A DNA stretch of 64,000 bases from Desulfobulbus rhabdoformis (GCF_016919065.1 NZ_JAFFQA010000005.1:1-64000); one strand, 5' to 3'; counted from the stretch's first letter, positions 46,346 through 56,385 are shown. Program-made: numbers and translations. Notes: generated from the letters alone by a model not told the origin.

Positions 46346-47917
46346 CTAGATAATAATCATCCCCTTCATCCACAAGGCCGCGTACACTGCCCCAAGGACT
46401 AGGGCATAGGCAAGAATACCAACCACGCTGAGCACAAGCACGATTCGCTCCTTATGGATTTCAGCAGGCTTATCAATAAAGGGGACCGCGCAGATGACTG
46501 GCACACCGATGGTTTCTTCCAGCTCTCCGACATCTTTAAAAGAGGTGTCAATAAAATCAAAGGCCAGCACAGCCCCCACACTCAGGCCCAGACTTCCCAC
46601 GACTACAACCAGCAATATTTTAATAAAGTTCGGCTTAAACGGTTTTTCAGCCTTCCGGGCAGAGTCGACGATTTTAAATTTACTCCCCTTTTGATTACGC
46701 TCAAGGTTCTCAGCGGATTGCGCCTGGAGATTGTTTGCAACCAGTTGATCATAATGGCGCCGTAATTCATTATAATCTCGGGTGAGAATATTCCATTCCG
46801 CCTCGCGAACAGGAGCTGCTGCGATCCATTTTTCATACTGCTCGATCTGAGAGGGAATCTTCTCCTGCTGCTTTTTCAACTGTTCAATGTTGAGATCGAT
46901 CTGCTTAATCTGCGTCTGCAACCGCTGCCGCTCTAAATTTGCAGCAACAGAGGCACGGCTTGAGGTGCGGCCTCCGAGAATACTGGAGCCCACCGCCTTA
47001 ACCCCTTTTGCTTCAAGCTGTTGAATCTTGAGCTTGGTCCGGCGTACATCCGGATGCATCTCCGTGTACTTTTCCTGGAGCTGTGCCAGGTAATTCTTTA
47101 GCCGGTACAACCGCTCCCCATCAGTCTCGGGATGGTCGGGAACTGCGGCAGAATGAGTCTGCTGCGCACTGAGCGCCGCTAACTGCTGCTGCATTCGGGC
47201 CTGCTCCAGAGCTAAAACCTTGGTTCTCTCCAGATCCTGAATCGAAGATTGAATCCCTTGGTTCTGCTCAACGAGCCCTCGCAGCTGATCCATGTTGCTC
47301 TGTCGCTGTTCAGGCATTTCATTAAAGTACTTGAGCTTATAGTCACGCATCTGCTGCTCTTTGGCATCGAGCACCTTTTTTGACATGGCCAGCTCATTTT
47401 CAGTATACTTAGATGTCTCAGTGGCCCTTTCTTCGCGGTATTTCAGATTCTCCTCAATAAAGAGTGAAGCCAGGGTGTTGGTTACCCGGGCAACCTTTTG
47501 CGGGTCTGCTCCCTGAAAAGAGACATTGAAGACATCGCCTCGCCTCACCGGAGCAATGTTGATTTTTTTCCGCATTATTTCAATGACATCCTCTATGGGC
47601 AGCGTTGCTCTTTCTTTTTCATACAGAGAATGTTGCCGTATGACCTTTTCAAGACTGGTTCGACTGGTTACCAGTTCCTGCAAGGTAGCCAGTGATTCCC
47701 GTAATCGCCTTCGTCCCTGCTCCGGGTCCATTTTGGCAGGATTAATCTGTTGTGACTCAAAACTTAAAAGGGCCGTGCTCTGATAAAGTTTTGGAATTTT
47801 CAGGTAATATCCAAGCCCTATTGACAAACCAACAAGTAAAACAAGACTGATAAGCCGCCAACTATGCAGAATTAAATCAACATATTTTTTAATTAACTGG
47901 CGTTGTTTGATATCCAT
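46346..47917 (-). CDS. Wzz/GumC-type polysaccharide chain-length determinant
   Basis: 523 residues. A first membrane segment (about 17-36, SWRLISLVLLVGLSIGLGYYL) is followed by the Wzz periplasmic domain (YQSTALLSFE...) and long coiled-coil stretches (about 170-390, KYTENELAMSKKVLDAKEQQ and RQRLQTQIKQIDLNIEQLKKQQ). The AEWNILTRDYNELRRHYDQLVANNLQAQSAENLERNQKGSKFKIVDSA segment is the GNVR-type signature. Further membrane segments are near 430-452 and 494-517. It would set chain length or form the periplasmic part of an export channel. It is the first gene of a three-gene run with the ATPase and kinase. Confidence 0.9.
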   Translation of the reverse strand: MDIKQRQLIKKYVDLILHSWRLISLVLLVGLSIGLGYYLKIPKLYQSTALLSFESQQINPAKMDPEQGRRRLRESLATLQELVTSRTSLEKVIRQHSLYEKERATLPIEDVIEIMRKKINIAPVRRGDVFNVSFQGADPQKVARVTNTLASLFIEENLKYREERATETSKYTENELAMSKKVLDAKEQQMRDYKLKYFNEMPEQRQSNMDQLRGLVEQNQGIQSSIQDLERTKVLALEQARMQQQLAALSAQQTHSAAVPDHPETDGERLYRLKNYLAQLQEKYTEMHPDVRRTKLKIQQLEAKGVKAVGSSILGGRTSSRASVAANLERQRLQTQIKQIDLNIEQLKKQQEKIPSQIEQYEKWIAAAPVREAEWNILTRDYNELRRHYDQLVANNLQAQSAENLERNQKGSKFKIVDSARKAEKPFKPNFIKILLVVVVGSLGLSVGAVLAFDFIDTSFKDVGELEETIGVPVICAVPFIDKPAEIHKERIVLVLSVVGILAYALVLGAVYAALWMKGMIII

Positions 47918-48061
47918 ATTGTGCTTTTGCCTTCATCAGTTGACATGGGCGCTTCCGTCCACAGCTTTGAAAACGACGTTTTGAGCTTGAAAACACTTTG
48001 ATCGTACTGTGTAACGTTTATTTTTGACCTATTACGAACTCAGCTACACTGATTAAACCTA

Positions 48062-48736
48062 ATGCCTATTCCAGAATCCACCACATGTGTCATTGGCGAC
48101 ATTCACGGTTGCCCTCATACCTTACTCGCTCTACTTGAGCAGGTCGCTTCACAAGCAGAGACCATTGTCTTTTTAGGAGACTACGTCGATAGAGGCCCCA
48201 ATTCAAAAAAAGTGGTTTCAACTATCTTATCTCTTCAAGAAAGCAGTACCCCTCGCATTGTTCCCCTCATGGGCAACCATGATTTTCTCTTCATGCAATA
48301 TCTCATGGGAGAGGACACATCTGTATTCTTGCAAGTTGGAGGTATACAAACGCTTGAGAGCTATGGGCTGACTCCAAATTCCTCTCAAGATGAAATTATC
48401 GAAAAGGTTCCCCGTAGCCATCGGGCATTTTTTCAGCGCCTCCCCCTCTGGTGGCAAAATGAACATGCCATCTATGTACACGCAGGATTGGAGCCAGGTC
48501 GTCACCTCAGTCAACAAACATCACAGTGGTGTCTTTGGGCACGAGAACAATTTTTTCAAAAGAAAACGAATTTTGGCAAACCCGTGATCTTTGGTCATAC
48601 CATTTTTGATGAACCCTTTATAACTCCGTCCTGTATAGGCATTGATACAGGAGCGGTGTTTGATGGTTTTCTCACCGCACTTCTCTTGCCAAGCATGAAA
48701 ACCATCCGCGTTCCCAATCTGGATAAAACCGATTGA
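48062..48736 (+). CDS. PPP-family serine/threonine protein phosphatase or ApaH-like phosphatase
   Basis: 224 residues. The metal-binding set is complete: GDIHG (12-16), GDYVDRGP (39-46), GNHD (71-74), then VHAGLEPG and FGHTIFDEP. This is the PPP metallophosphatase core with two metal ions. The family includes bacterial protein phosphatases and diadenosine tetraphosphate hydrolases; the short length and GDYVDRG loop fit the former better. It lies divergent from the Wzz-kinase run, 144 bases away, so it might act on the tyrosine kinase system, but these enzymes usually act on Ser/Thr. Confidence 0.88.
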   Translation: MPIPESTTCVIGDIHGCPHTLLALLEQVASQAETIVFLGDYVDRGPNSKKVVSTILSLQESSTPRIVPLMGNHDFLFMQYLMGEDTSVFLQVGGIQTLESYGLTPNSSQDEIIEKVPRSHRAFFQRLPLWWQNEHAIYVHAGLEPGRHLSQQTSQWCLWAREQFFQKKTNFGKPVIFGHTIFDEPFITPSCIGIDTGAVFDGFLTALLLPSMKTIRVPNLDKTD

Positions 48737-48781
48737 TTGTTCCTCATGGTATCGGATAGGTAGAAAAACACAAACAAAAGG

Positions 48782-49702
48782 TTACAAACTAGCCCTATCA
48801 AAGGGTACGGACTCAAGCAAACTGTCTCGACGACTCAGCAGCATAAACAGCCGCTCAACGCCTAAGGCGATTCCTGCGCATTCTCCCATCTGAGGCAGAT
48901 CGATAAGGAATTGTTCAGGCACCCTTCCCTCTCGCCCGTTTGCATGTATGGTTCTGATTTCCGATTCAAAACGTTGCCGCTGCTCTCTGGCATCGGCCAA
49001 CTCGGAAAACCCATTAGCCAGTTCAATGCCACCGATGTAGAGCTCGAATCGTTCTGCCAGGTGAGGAGCAGCGGGCTTCTTACGGGCAAGCGACCCCAAA
49101 ACTGTTGGATAATCATAAAGGAAGGTGGGCTTGCGCCACCCCAGCATGGGCTCTACCTCAGCAACCAGAACCTCATCAAAGCAGTCCTTGGCCAGAACAT
49201 CCTCCACCGATCTTTGGGCGTAGCGCTCAAAGGCTTCAGTAACGCTCAGGTATTCCCAAGGTGGGGTCAAATCAACAACAGCGTCATCAATCAGCAGTGT
49301 GGTACCATTCTCACCAAAACCTTGAAAGGTAGGTAATGTTTTTGCCAGAGAGCAAACAAACAGCTCACACTCCTCCATCAATTCCAGATAGCTCCATCCC
49401 GTATGATACCATTCCAGCATGATAAATTCACATTGGTGCAGCCGCCCCTGTTCCTCTTTGCGAAAGCAATGACAGATCTGAAAAATTCGTTCACAGCCTC
49501 GAGCAAGCAACCGCTTCATACACAGCTCGGGAGATGTTTGCAAAAACCAGTCTTCACTGGCAAAGGGGAGGATATTGGATTCGGGAATAAGAACCGGGAG
49601 ACGAATTGGCGTATCGACTTCGATATAGTCACGCCCATAAAAAAACGAGCGAATGGCCTGCAGCAACCTGGAACGCTGCTGCAGGCCTTGAACAGAGAGC
49701 AT
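48782..49702 (-). CDS. epmA: EF-P lysine ligase EpmA (PoxA/GenX)
   Basis: 306 residues. It is a class II lysyl-tRNA-synthetase-like catalytic core without an anticodon domain: FYGRDYIEVDTPIRLP (motif 1 region), RIFQICHCFRKEEQGRLHQCEFIMLEWYH (motif 2), PTFLYDYP and AGIALGVERLFMLL (motif 3). EpmA attaches (R)-beta-lysine to EF-P. It follows efp by only 6 bases, so the modifier and its target are one transcript. The aminomutase EpmB is not in the window. Confidence 0.94.
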   Translation of the reverse strand: MLSVQGLQQRSRLLQAIRSFFYGRDYIEVDTPIRLPVLIPESNILPFASEDWFLQTSPELCMKRLLARGCERIFQICHCFRKEEQGRLHQCEFIMLEWYHTGWSYLELMEECELFVCSLAKTLPTFQGFGENGTTLLIDDAVVDLTPPWEYLSVTEAFERYAQRSVEDVLAKDCFDEVLVAEVEPMLGWRKPTFLYDYPTVLGSLARKKPAAPHLAERFELYIGGIELANGFSELADAREQRQRFESEIRTIHANGREGRVPEQFLIDLPQMGECAGIALGVERLFMLLSRRDSLLESVPFDRASL

Positions 49703-49708
49703 GGAATA

Positions 49709-50272
49709 TTATTCTTTAACGCGGGTAATATAGGTACCGGTGCGGGTGTCGATCTGAATTTTATCGCCCTGCTCAACAAAAGGCGGAACCTGCAACTGAT
49801 AGCCGGTCTCTACAGTAACGGGTTTGGTATCTGAGCCGGAGGTATCCCCCTTTGCCCAAGGATCGGCGACGGTGACCTCCAAATTGACGAAGATCGGCAG
49901 GCTGACATCAATGGGCCGCTCTCCAAAAAAGAGGACCTCCACTTCCATATTATCAATAAGAAAACTGAGGTTATCGCCCAACTGCTCCTCGGTCAGAAAG
50001 ATCTGCTCGTAGGAAGAGGTGTCCATGAAGTGGTACTCGCCATCCTGAGCATACAAAAACTGCATGGTCCGTTCTTCAAGGTTGGGCTTTTCAAACTTAT
50101 CATTGGAGCGGTACGTCTGGGTAAACTGGTTACCGGTGATCATATTCCGCATTTTGGTGCGATAGAGAGCCTGGCCTTTTCCCGGCTTGGAAAAATCAAA
50201 TTCAGTGATGATATAAGGCTCACCATCAATTTGAATTTTCAAGCCTTTGCGCAAATCTGAAGCATTATACAT
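49709..50272 (-). CDS. efp: translation elongation factor P
   Basis: 187 residues with three barrel domains. The tip loop FSKPGKGQA carries Lys32, matching the Lys34 of E. coli EF-P that EpmA modifies. TMQFLYAQDGEYHFMDTSSYEQI and the C-terminal GDKIQIDTRTGTYITRV are the EF-P signature. It frees ribosomes stalled at polyproline. The EpmA type of modification is supported by the adjacent epmA. Confidence 0.97.
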   Translation of the reverse strand: MYNASDLRKGLKIQIDGEPYIITEFDFSKPGKGQALYRTKMRNMITGNQFTQTYRSNDKFEKPNLEERTMQFLYAQDGEYHFMDTSSYEQIFLTEEQLGDNLSFLIDNMEVEVLFFGERPIDVSLPIFVNLEVTVADPWAKGDTSGSDTKPVTVETGYQLQVPPFVEQGDKIQIDTRTGTYITRVKE

Positions 50273-50462
50273 AGACGTATCCTTAACTCATTATTAATCG
50301 GTTCATTTGAAGGGGGAATATGTTACGTGAAGTCCCTCCTTTTTTCAACTGCTTCCTGCATGCAAAACCACTTTCTCGCCCTGCCCCCCCTTCCCCCTTG
50401 TCTTCCCCATCTATTTTTTTTACATTGGGGTTCTTTACTCTTTCACCTACACCGTTATTTCT

Positions 50463-50960
50463 ATGACTTTACGCGCAGGCATTCTCTCCGACACCCATCT
50501 TACTCGCCCGGACAGCCGGTTCAAACGCCAGGTTCGTCAGTGTTTTGCTGGCTGCGACATGATCATTCATGCCGGTGATATAACCAACCCATCAGTCCTC
50601 GAAGTATTTCAAGGAGTGGAGGTCAAGGCAGTACACGGCAACATGTGCGGCGAACCGGTTCGCAGGCTCTACCCCGCAAGTCAGGTTTTCCAACTGGGAA
50701 CGTTCACCATCGGACTGACTCACGGTGCTGGCATGGGAATGGACATCGAAAACAGGCTCTTTGATCTCTTCCCAGAGGCGGACTGTATGATTTATGGCCA
50801 TACCCACCATCCCTCCATTCAGCATTATGGCAGTGTTCTTATGATTAATCCGGGAAGCTTTCAGGCCACCAGTCGTTTTGGCGCCCCTGGAACCTATGCC
50901 ATTCTGGAAGCGGGGGATACCTTGGAGGCCACTCTCCATCAGATCCCGCAGGTACCATGA
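50463..50960 (+). CDS. YfcE/MJ0936-type metallophosphoesterase
   Basis: 165 residues. GILSDTHL (6-13), IIHAGDI (35-41), VHGNMCG, GLTHGAGMG and YGHTHHP are the two-metal phosphodiesterase motifs, with the Asn of HGNMD-type loops kept and the following residue replaced by Met-Cys. Such enzymes cleave phosphodiesters; the natural substrate is unknown. The stop overlaps the HIT gene start (ATGA), so they are co-translated. Confidence 0.9.
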   Translation: MTLRAGILSDTHLTRPDSRFKRQVRQCFAGCDMIIHAGDITNPSVLEVFQGVEVKAVHGNMCGEPVRRLYPASQVFQLGTFTIGLTHGAGMGMDIENRLFDLFPEADCMIYGHTHHPSIQHYGSVLMINPGSFQATSRFGAPGTYAILEAGDTLEATLHQIPQVP

Positions 50961-51451
50961 AAACACTGTGGACCCCATGGCGCATGGAACACGTCACCGG
51001 TCAGGCGGCAAAGTACACCGGTTGTCTGTTTGAACCACCGGGTCAAGCCCATTACAGTAAAGAACACCTGCTCCTCTTCCGTGATGAAATGCGGGTCGTG
51101 CTTTTGAATCGTTTTCCTTACGCCAATGGCCATCTTCTGGTGGCACCTCGGCGTCACCTGGCTGATTTGACCGAACTCAACACCAACGAACAGATGGCGC
51201 TCATGGATATGCTCAGCCAAAGCTGTACGATCCTGCGACGCCACCTCCAGCCCCACGGACTCAATGTTGGCCTGAACCTGGGCAAGGTCGCAGGTGCCGG
51301 CATAGCAGATCATCTCCATTTTCATGTTGTCCCGCGGTGGGAAGATGACCACAATTTTATCACCGTTTGCGCCGACATCCGTACTATACCCCAGCACATC
51401 GAGACAACCTTTGATCTCCTTGTACCTGATTTTCAAGAGCTTCTAGCCTAA
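50957..51451 (+). CDS. HIT-family nucleotide hydrolase/phosphorylase
   Basis: 164 residues. The histidine triad HLHFHVVPR (His119, His121, His123) is near the C-terminal third, and LNRFPYANGHLLVAPRRH and LNVGLNLGKVAGAGIADHLH are typical of the Ap4A phosphorylase-like branch (WxPWR start). The C-x-x-C zinc site of some members is absent. It would cleave dinucleoside polyphosphates or adenylylated compounds. It is between the phosphoesterase gene (4-base overlap) and mutS (10 bases). Confidence 0.92.
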   Translation: MKTLWTPWRMEHVTGQAAKYTGCLFEPPGQAHYSKEHLLLFRDEMRVVLLNRFPYANGHLLVAPRRHLADLTELNTNEQMALMDMLSQSCTILRRHLQPHGLNVGLNLGKVAGAGIADHLHFHVVPRWEDDHNFITVCADIRTIPQHIETTFDLLVPDFQELLA

Positions 51452-51461
51452 AACAATTTAC

Positions 51462-54128
51462 ATGAGCCCTCCTAAATTAACCCCCATGCTCCAGCAGTAC
51501 CTGGAGATCAAAGAACAATACCCCGGCACCATTCTCTTTTACCGCATGGGTGATTTTTACGAAATGTTCTTTGAAGATGCCGAACTCGCCTCCAAGGTCC
51601 TTGGTATTACCCTGACTTCACGCAGCCATAAGGACGATGCCAACAAAATTCCCATGTGCGGCGTACCCTTCCACGCGGTCAGCGGCTACCTGGGCAAAAT
51701 GGTCAAGGCAGGGTACCGGGTCGCGATCTGTGAACAGGTTGAAGATCCCAAGGCAGCCAAAGGGATTGTCAAACGCGAAGTTATTCGCGTTGTTTCTCCC
51801 GGCGTAACCACAGAAGACCAACTGCTTGATGCCAAAAATGACTGTTACGTCAGCGCCCTTGTCCTGACGAAAAAATCCAACAAAGAGCTGCTTGCCGGCC
51901 TTGCCTTTGTCGACATCTCCACCGGCCGCTTTCAACTGGCAGAAATCGCGTATCCTCACAACAATCCCGCGTCTCTGGTTGATACCTTCACGCGCATGCG
52001 ACCTGCTGAGTTACTCATAGCCCAGGACGAATGCAAACAACTGGCCCCAATCACCGAACAGCTCAGCAGCGAGCTCGGCCAACTCTGCCTGACGCCACGT
52101 CCGGACTTCCAATTTGAAACGGAAGCTGCAACCACCACGCTCACAGAACATTTTAAGACCTCCAACCTTGCCGGTTTTGGTTGTGACCAGTTCACCGTTG
52201 CCATCAACGCAGCAGGAGCCCTGCTTCACTACCTGCATGAAACCCAAAAGACCGAGCTTGCTCACATCAAGCAGCTCACCCCTCTGCATCAAAGCGGCTA
52301 TCTCATTATTGATGACTCCTCAAGGCGCAATCTCGAACTCACCGAGACACTTATAGGAGGACAACGCCAGGGCTCACTTTTGGCTGCTCTGGATGCCACC
52401 CAGACCCCTATGGGCGCCAGACTTTTACGCCGCTGGCTGCTCTTTCCTTTGCAGGATAAGCAGTCCATCGAAGGCCGACTGGAAAGTGTTGAAGAGCTGA
52501 TCCACAATGGGGAAATCCGAAGAAACCTGCAACAGCTGCTCTCCGAGGTCTACGACCTGGAACGTCTCTGCAGTCGGCTGGTCCTGGGCCATGGCAATGC
52601 GCGGGACATGGCCGCGATCAAGACATCGCTTGCCGGGTTGCCCAGCCTGCACCACCTGCTTGCCCAGTGCTCCGCCCCACTGCTTATTCAAATGACGGAG
52701 TCCTTTGATGTGCTTGCAGATCTGCACGAGCTGATTGACGCAGCCATCCGTGATGATGCCCCCATCAGCCTGCGGGAAGGAAAACTCATCTGCGAGGGCT
52801 ATAACGAGGAACTCGATCACCTGCTTTTGCTGTTGCGTGACGGCAAAAAGTTAATTCTTGATCTTGAAACCAAGGAACGCGAGCGTTCAGGCATCAGCAA
52901 ACTCAAAGTCGGCTACAACAAAGTCTTTGGCTACTATTTTGAGGTGAGTCGTGCCCAGGCCGCCAATCTGCCAGAGGACTATATCCGAAAACAGACACTG
53001 GTCAATGCAGAACGATTCATCACACCGGAACTCAAAGAGTTGGAAAATTCGATCATCACAGCCCAGGACCGACGTCTTGAGTTGGAGTACGAACTCTTTA
53101 GCGAGGTACGAGAAAAATTAACAGAGCAGGATCATCGTCTGCTGCAGACCGCAGAGATCCTGGCCCAGATCGACGTTCTAACCAACTTTGCCGAGCTTGC
53201 TGTCAAACATCGCTACTGCCGCCCGACATTGGACCAGAGTCGAAGCCTGGATATTCAGGAGGGACGACATCCGGTTATAGAGCGCAGCCTGCCGCCTGGC
53301 CGTTTCGTGCCCAATGACGTCCACCTGGACCAGGAAGCTCAAGAAGTGCTCATCATTACCGGTCCCAACATGGCTGGAAAATCAACGGTCCTGCGACAGA
53401 CAGCCCTGATTGTGCTCATGGCCCATATTGGTTCCTTTGTTCCTGCTGAATCCGCTGAACTCTGTCTGGTCGATCGTATTTTCACCCGCGTTGGCGCCAT
53501 GGATGATCTGCGTCATGGTCAGTCGACCTTTATGGTGGAGATGAACGAGACGGCAAATATTCTGAACAACGCAACCACGGACAGCCTCGTCATTCTCGAT
53601 GAAATCGGCCGCGGCACCTCAACCTATGACGGTCTTTCCATTGCCTGGGCAGTGGCCGAAGAACTGGCTCAAAAGGATAAGCTCGGTGTCAAAACGCTGT
53701 TTGCCACCCATTATCATGAGCTGACCGACCTGGCCGCAACCAACAGTAGGATTAAGAATTTTTCCATCGCGGTCAAAGAGTGGAACGACACCATTATCTT
53801 TTTGCACAAGCTGATCCAAGGAGCCACCAATCGCAGTTACGGTATTCAGGTGGCCTCACTTGCCGGCGTGCCCGATCATGTGATCAAGCGAGCCAGTGAA
53901 ATTCTTAAAAACATTGAACTCGGTGAGTATACCCCCCAGGGAGAGCCCAAAATTGCAAAATCAGCCGGGCGTAAAAAAATTGCTCCCCAACCACGGCAGA
54001 TGGCGTTGTTTGCTCCCCCCTATTCCCCTACAGTCGATTTTCTTAGCTCACTCCAGCCCGATGATATGACCCCTCGAGAGGCCTTGGAACTCCTCTATAA
54101 GGCGGTAGAACTCGCCCAGAAGGAATAA
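51462..54128 (+). CDS. mutS: DNA mismatch repair protein MutS
   Basis: 888 residues, full length. The mismatch-reading motif GDFYEMF (30-36, Phe32 and Glu34) is intact. The connector, lever and clamp domains are followed by the ATPase: GPNMAGKSTVLRQ (about 634-646), DEIGRGTSTYDGLS and FATHYHELT. The C-terminus DDMTPREALELLYKAVEL is the tetramer/MutL contact helix. No mutL is in the window. It is the last gene of the run phosphoesterase-HIT-mutS. Confidence 0.97.
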   Translation: MSPPKLTPMLQQYLEIKEQYPGTILFYRMGDFYEMFFEDAELASKVLGITLTSRSHKDDANKIPMCGVPFHAVSGYLGKMVKAGYRVAICEQVEDPKAAKGIVKREVIRVVSPGVTTEDQLLDAKNDCYVSALVLTKKSNKELLAGLAFVDISTGRFQLAEIAYPHNNPASLVDTFTRMRPAELLIAQDECKQLAPITEQLSSELGQLCLTPRPDFQFETEAATTTLTEHFKTSNLAGFGCDQFTVAINAAGALLHYLHETQKTELAHIKQLTPLHQSGYLIIDDSSRRNLELTETLIGGQRQGSLLAALDATQTPMGARLLRRWLLFPLQDKQSIEGRLESVEELIHNGEIRRNLQQLLSEVYDLERLCSRLVLGHGNARDMAAIKTSLAGLPSLHHLLAQCSAPLLIQMTESFDVLADLHELIDAAIRDDAPISLREGKLICEGYNEELDHLLLLLRDGKKLILDLETKERERSGISKLKVGYNKVFGYYFEVSRAQAANLPEDYIRKQTLVNAERFITPELKELENSIITAQDRRLELEYELFSEVREKLTEQDHRLLQTAEILAQIDVLTNFAELAVKHRYCRPTLDQSRSLDIQEGRHPVIERSLPPGRFVPNDVHLDQEAQEVLIITGPNMAGKSTVLRQTALIVLMAHIGSFVPAESAELCLVDRIFTRVGAMDDLRHGQSTFMVEMNETANILNNATTDSLVILDEIGRGTSTYDGLSIAWAVAEELAQKDKLGVKTLFATHYHELTDLAATNSRIKNFSIAVKEWNDTIIFLHKLIQGATNRSYGIQVASLAGVPDHVIKRASEILKNIELGEYTPQGEPKIAKSAGRKKIAPQPRQMALFAPPYSPTVDFLSSLQPDDMTPREALELLYKAVELAQKE

Positions 54129-54543
54129 TCCACCCGTAGGAACGATGCCACGACCTAAATCCGCGACAGCGGGTGAAACTGACCAATGCATGAATTTGCT
54201 TAAAAACCTTCGCCTCATTCGTTCCGTTGTTCAGTACCCACACGCAGTCTCGGATGCAGGAATGATACAAGGCAGACTCCATTTACGCCTCGTTCTGGGA
54301 AGGCAGGCACCTTTTCATTCCCTAAAAAACAAGCAAGGTAAAATATTTTTTATCTCCTAACCCCTTTTAAATGGGACATATTCAATTTTTCGACCTCACC
54401 CCTCCCTTAAAAGTACAATTTCTTTTACTCCCCGTATAAAATCGGTTATAGTGCCTGGGTAAAGAAATGAGTTTTTGCTCTTCAGTACCTTTTCTATCTT
54501 CCGAGAATACAATGCGAATAATGCATGCGTACCTAATTGAACC
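54129..54543. other. intergenic region mutS-amiC
   Basis: 415 bases with no gene I can support; a 71-codon frame from 54145 looks random. No hairpin-plus-T terminator for mutS was seen. The right half is AT-rich with TATAAAAT and TTATAGT blocks (54437-54452) that could hold the promoter of the amidase gene. Confidence 0.4.
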
Positions 54544-56385
54544 GTGAATTTTTTGAGTTCGACCGGCATCATAGCATTCCTTTCTAGCCTTTGGCTGCTG
54601 TTTATTCCAGCTCTAAGCCAAGCTCATTCTCTCGGCACGCCTATCCCCGCTATCAAAGAACAACCACTCCAATCTCCAGCACAACTGCTCGACACAACGA
54701 AAAAACAACTTACCCGCCTCCTCATAGGTAATCCCAGTCAGGATAATGCCTCCTCCTGGGAACAAATTGCTGGCCAATTTGGAACCCTATTTAAGGATCA
54801 CCAAGAGACGGACCTTGGCCCGGAAAGCCTCTATCTGCAAGCCCGTACCTATCAGCTGATGTCGGTTCGTTTCAACAAAGATGCGTATAGTCAACAGGCA
54901 CGAAAAAAATTTCTTCAACTCGCAGGCCAATACCCACAACACCGAAGAAGTGATGACGCTCGGTACCAAGCGGCTCTTCTTGCCCCAAAAGAAAATCCCC
55001 CCTCTTCACCTAAAGAATTGACCAGACAGTCCATTGTACAAGCCGAACAGAGGCAGCAGCAAATCGGGCCTAAAAAACAATATGACCAGTCCGCCAAGAC
55101 GCAGAAGATGGGAATGGCCAATGCCCCTGCAAAGCCCCCTCAACACGTTCCCCTCGAAACCGGTAAGTCAAAAAATTTAAACAAACTTGCCCAAATTTCA
55201 AAGGCATCGTACTGGAGTTCAAGAAACTACTCACGCGTCGTCATCAGTGCAGAATCCAAGCTGAACTACCAGGTCAATCAGAATGATGAAGGCATAATCT
55301 TCCAGCTCACCCCCTGTTCCGTCGCACCGGATGTGCAACAGCTGCAGAAATTCAGCAAAGGATTGTTGCACCAGGTTCAGATACAAGACAACGAAGAGGG
55401 AGAAGTGGAGCTGTTTTTGCAGCTGGACCCGTTTAAGGAATACAAGACATTCACCTTAAATGATCCCTATCGTCTTGTGGTCGATATTTATGGGCAAGAG
55501 GCTCCCCAAAAGACAGTCACCAATACTGTACAGCCTGGGAACAAAACTCAAAATCACATTACAAATCCCGCTGTTGAAAAAGAGCATGAACAAAGCTCTA
55601 TTCCACTGCTTTCCGATAATAAAAAATATGGCCCCACCGGCCCCAATCCGCACATCAAATTGCAGCCGGAACCGCTCTCGCTGACGCAACAGCTCGGGCT
55701 GGGGATCAAAACCATCGTAATCGATCCTGGGCACGGAGGGAAGGATCCAGGCGCCATGGCGCATGGTCTCAAGGAAAAAGATATTGTTCTGAAAATTGCA
55801 AAAGAACTTGCAAAGATCCTCAGGAAAGATTTTCAGTACCAGGTTATTCTGACACGTGAGAAAGATGTGTACATCCCCTTGGAACAAAGGACTGAAATTG
55901 CCAATCGCAAAAAGGCGGACCTCTTTGTCTCCATCCACGTTAACGCCCATTCAGACCAAAGCAATTCAGGCATAGAAACCTACTTTCTCAACCTGGCCAC
56001 CGATGCCGATGCAATGCGGGTAGCGGCACTTGAGAATGCATCGTCAACACATTCCATCGGGGAATTAGAGGATATACTGGCCACCTTGATGAATAATTCA
56101 AAGATAGATGAGTCTTCCCGCCTGGCACGATTTGTTCAAAATAATCTGATCAACGGTTTTTCTCACAGGTACCGACCCAAAAATTTAGGTGTCAAGCAGG
56201 CCCCATTTTACGTTCTCATCGGCGCCGAGATGCCGGCAATCCTGGCTGAACTTTCTTTCATTTCCAACCCGAGAGAGGCCAGATTACTCAAAAACACTTC
56301 CCATTTGCACAAACTGGCACGGCAACTGGCAAGAGGCATCGTTGCCTACGTCGACCACCACCAGGCCGCTGTTCGTCTGTATTGA
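54544..56385 (+). CDS. AmiC-like N-acetylmuramoyl-L-alanine amidase
   Basis: 613 residues from GTG 54544. A signal segment (about 8-27, IIAFLSSLWLLFIPALSQAHS) is followed by a helical, TPR-like region (about 35-150) and a charged linker. An AMIN domain comes next (about 225-325, YWSSRNYSRVVISAESKLNYQV). The C-terminal Amidase_3 domain (about 393-610) has IVIDPGHGGKDPGA (zinc His), KEKDIVL (zinc Glu), FVSIHVNAH (zinc His) and ILAELSFISN (catalytic Glu). It cuts the amide bond of peptidoglycan at division. The tetratrico-like N-terminus makes it longer than E. coli AmiC (417). Confidence 0.92.
   Translation: MNFLSSTGIIAFLSSLWLLFIPALSQAHSLGTPIPAIKEQPLQSPAQLLDTTKKQLTRLLIGNPSQDNASSWEQIAGQFGTLFKDHQETDLGPESLYLQARTYQLMSVRFNKDAYSQQARKKFLQLAGQYPQHRRSDDARYQAALLAPKENPPSSPKELTRQSIVQAEQRQQQIGPKKQYDQSAKTQKMGMANAPAKPPQHVPLETGKSKNLNKLAQISKASYWSSRNYSRVVISAESKLNYQVNQNDEGIIFQLTPCSVAPDVQQLQKFSKGLLHQVQIQDNEEGEVELFLQLDPFKEYKTFTLNDPYRLVVDIYGQEAPQKTVTNTVQPGNKTQNHITNPAVEKEHEQSSIPLLSDNKKYGPTGPNPHIKLQPEPLSLTQQLGLGIKTIVIDPGHGGKDPGAMAHGLKEKDIVLKIAKELAKILRKDFQYQVILTREKDVYIPLEQRTEIANRKKADLFVSIHVNAHSDQSNSGIETYFLNLATDADAMRVAALENASSTHSIGELEDILATLMNNSKIDESSRLARFVQNNLINGFSHRYRPKNLGVKQAPFYVLIGAEMPAILAELSFISNPREARLLKNTSHLHKLARQLARGIVAYVDHHQAAVRLY

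Noticed and set aside
54145..54360. 71-codon frame between mutS and the amidase gene
   Set aside because: No ribosome site, random-looking composition, no recognised family.
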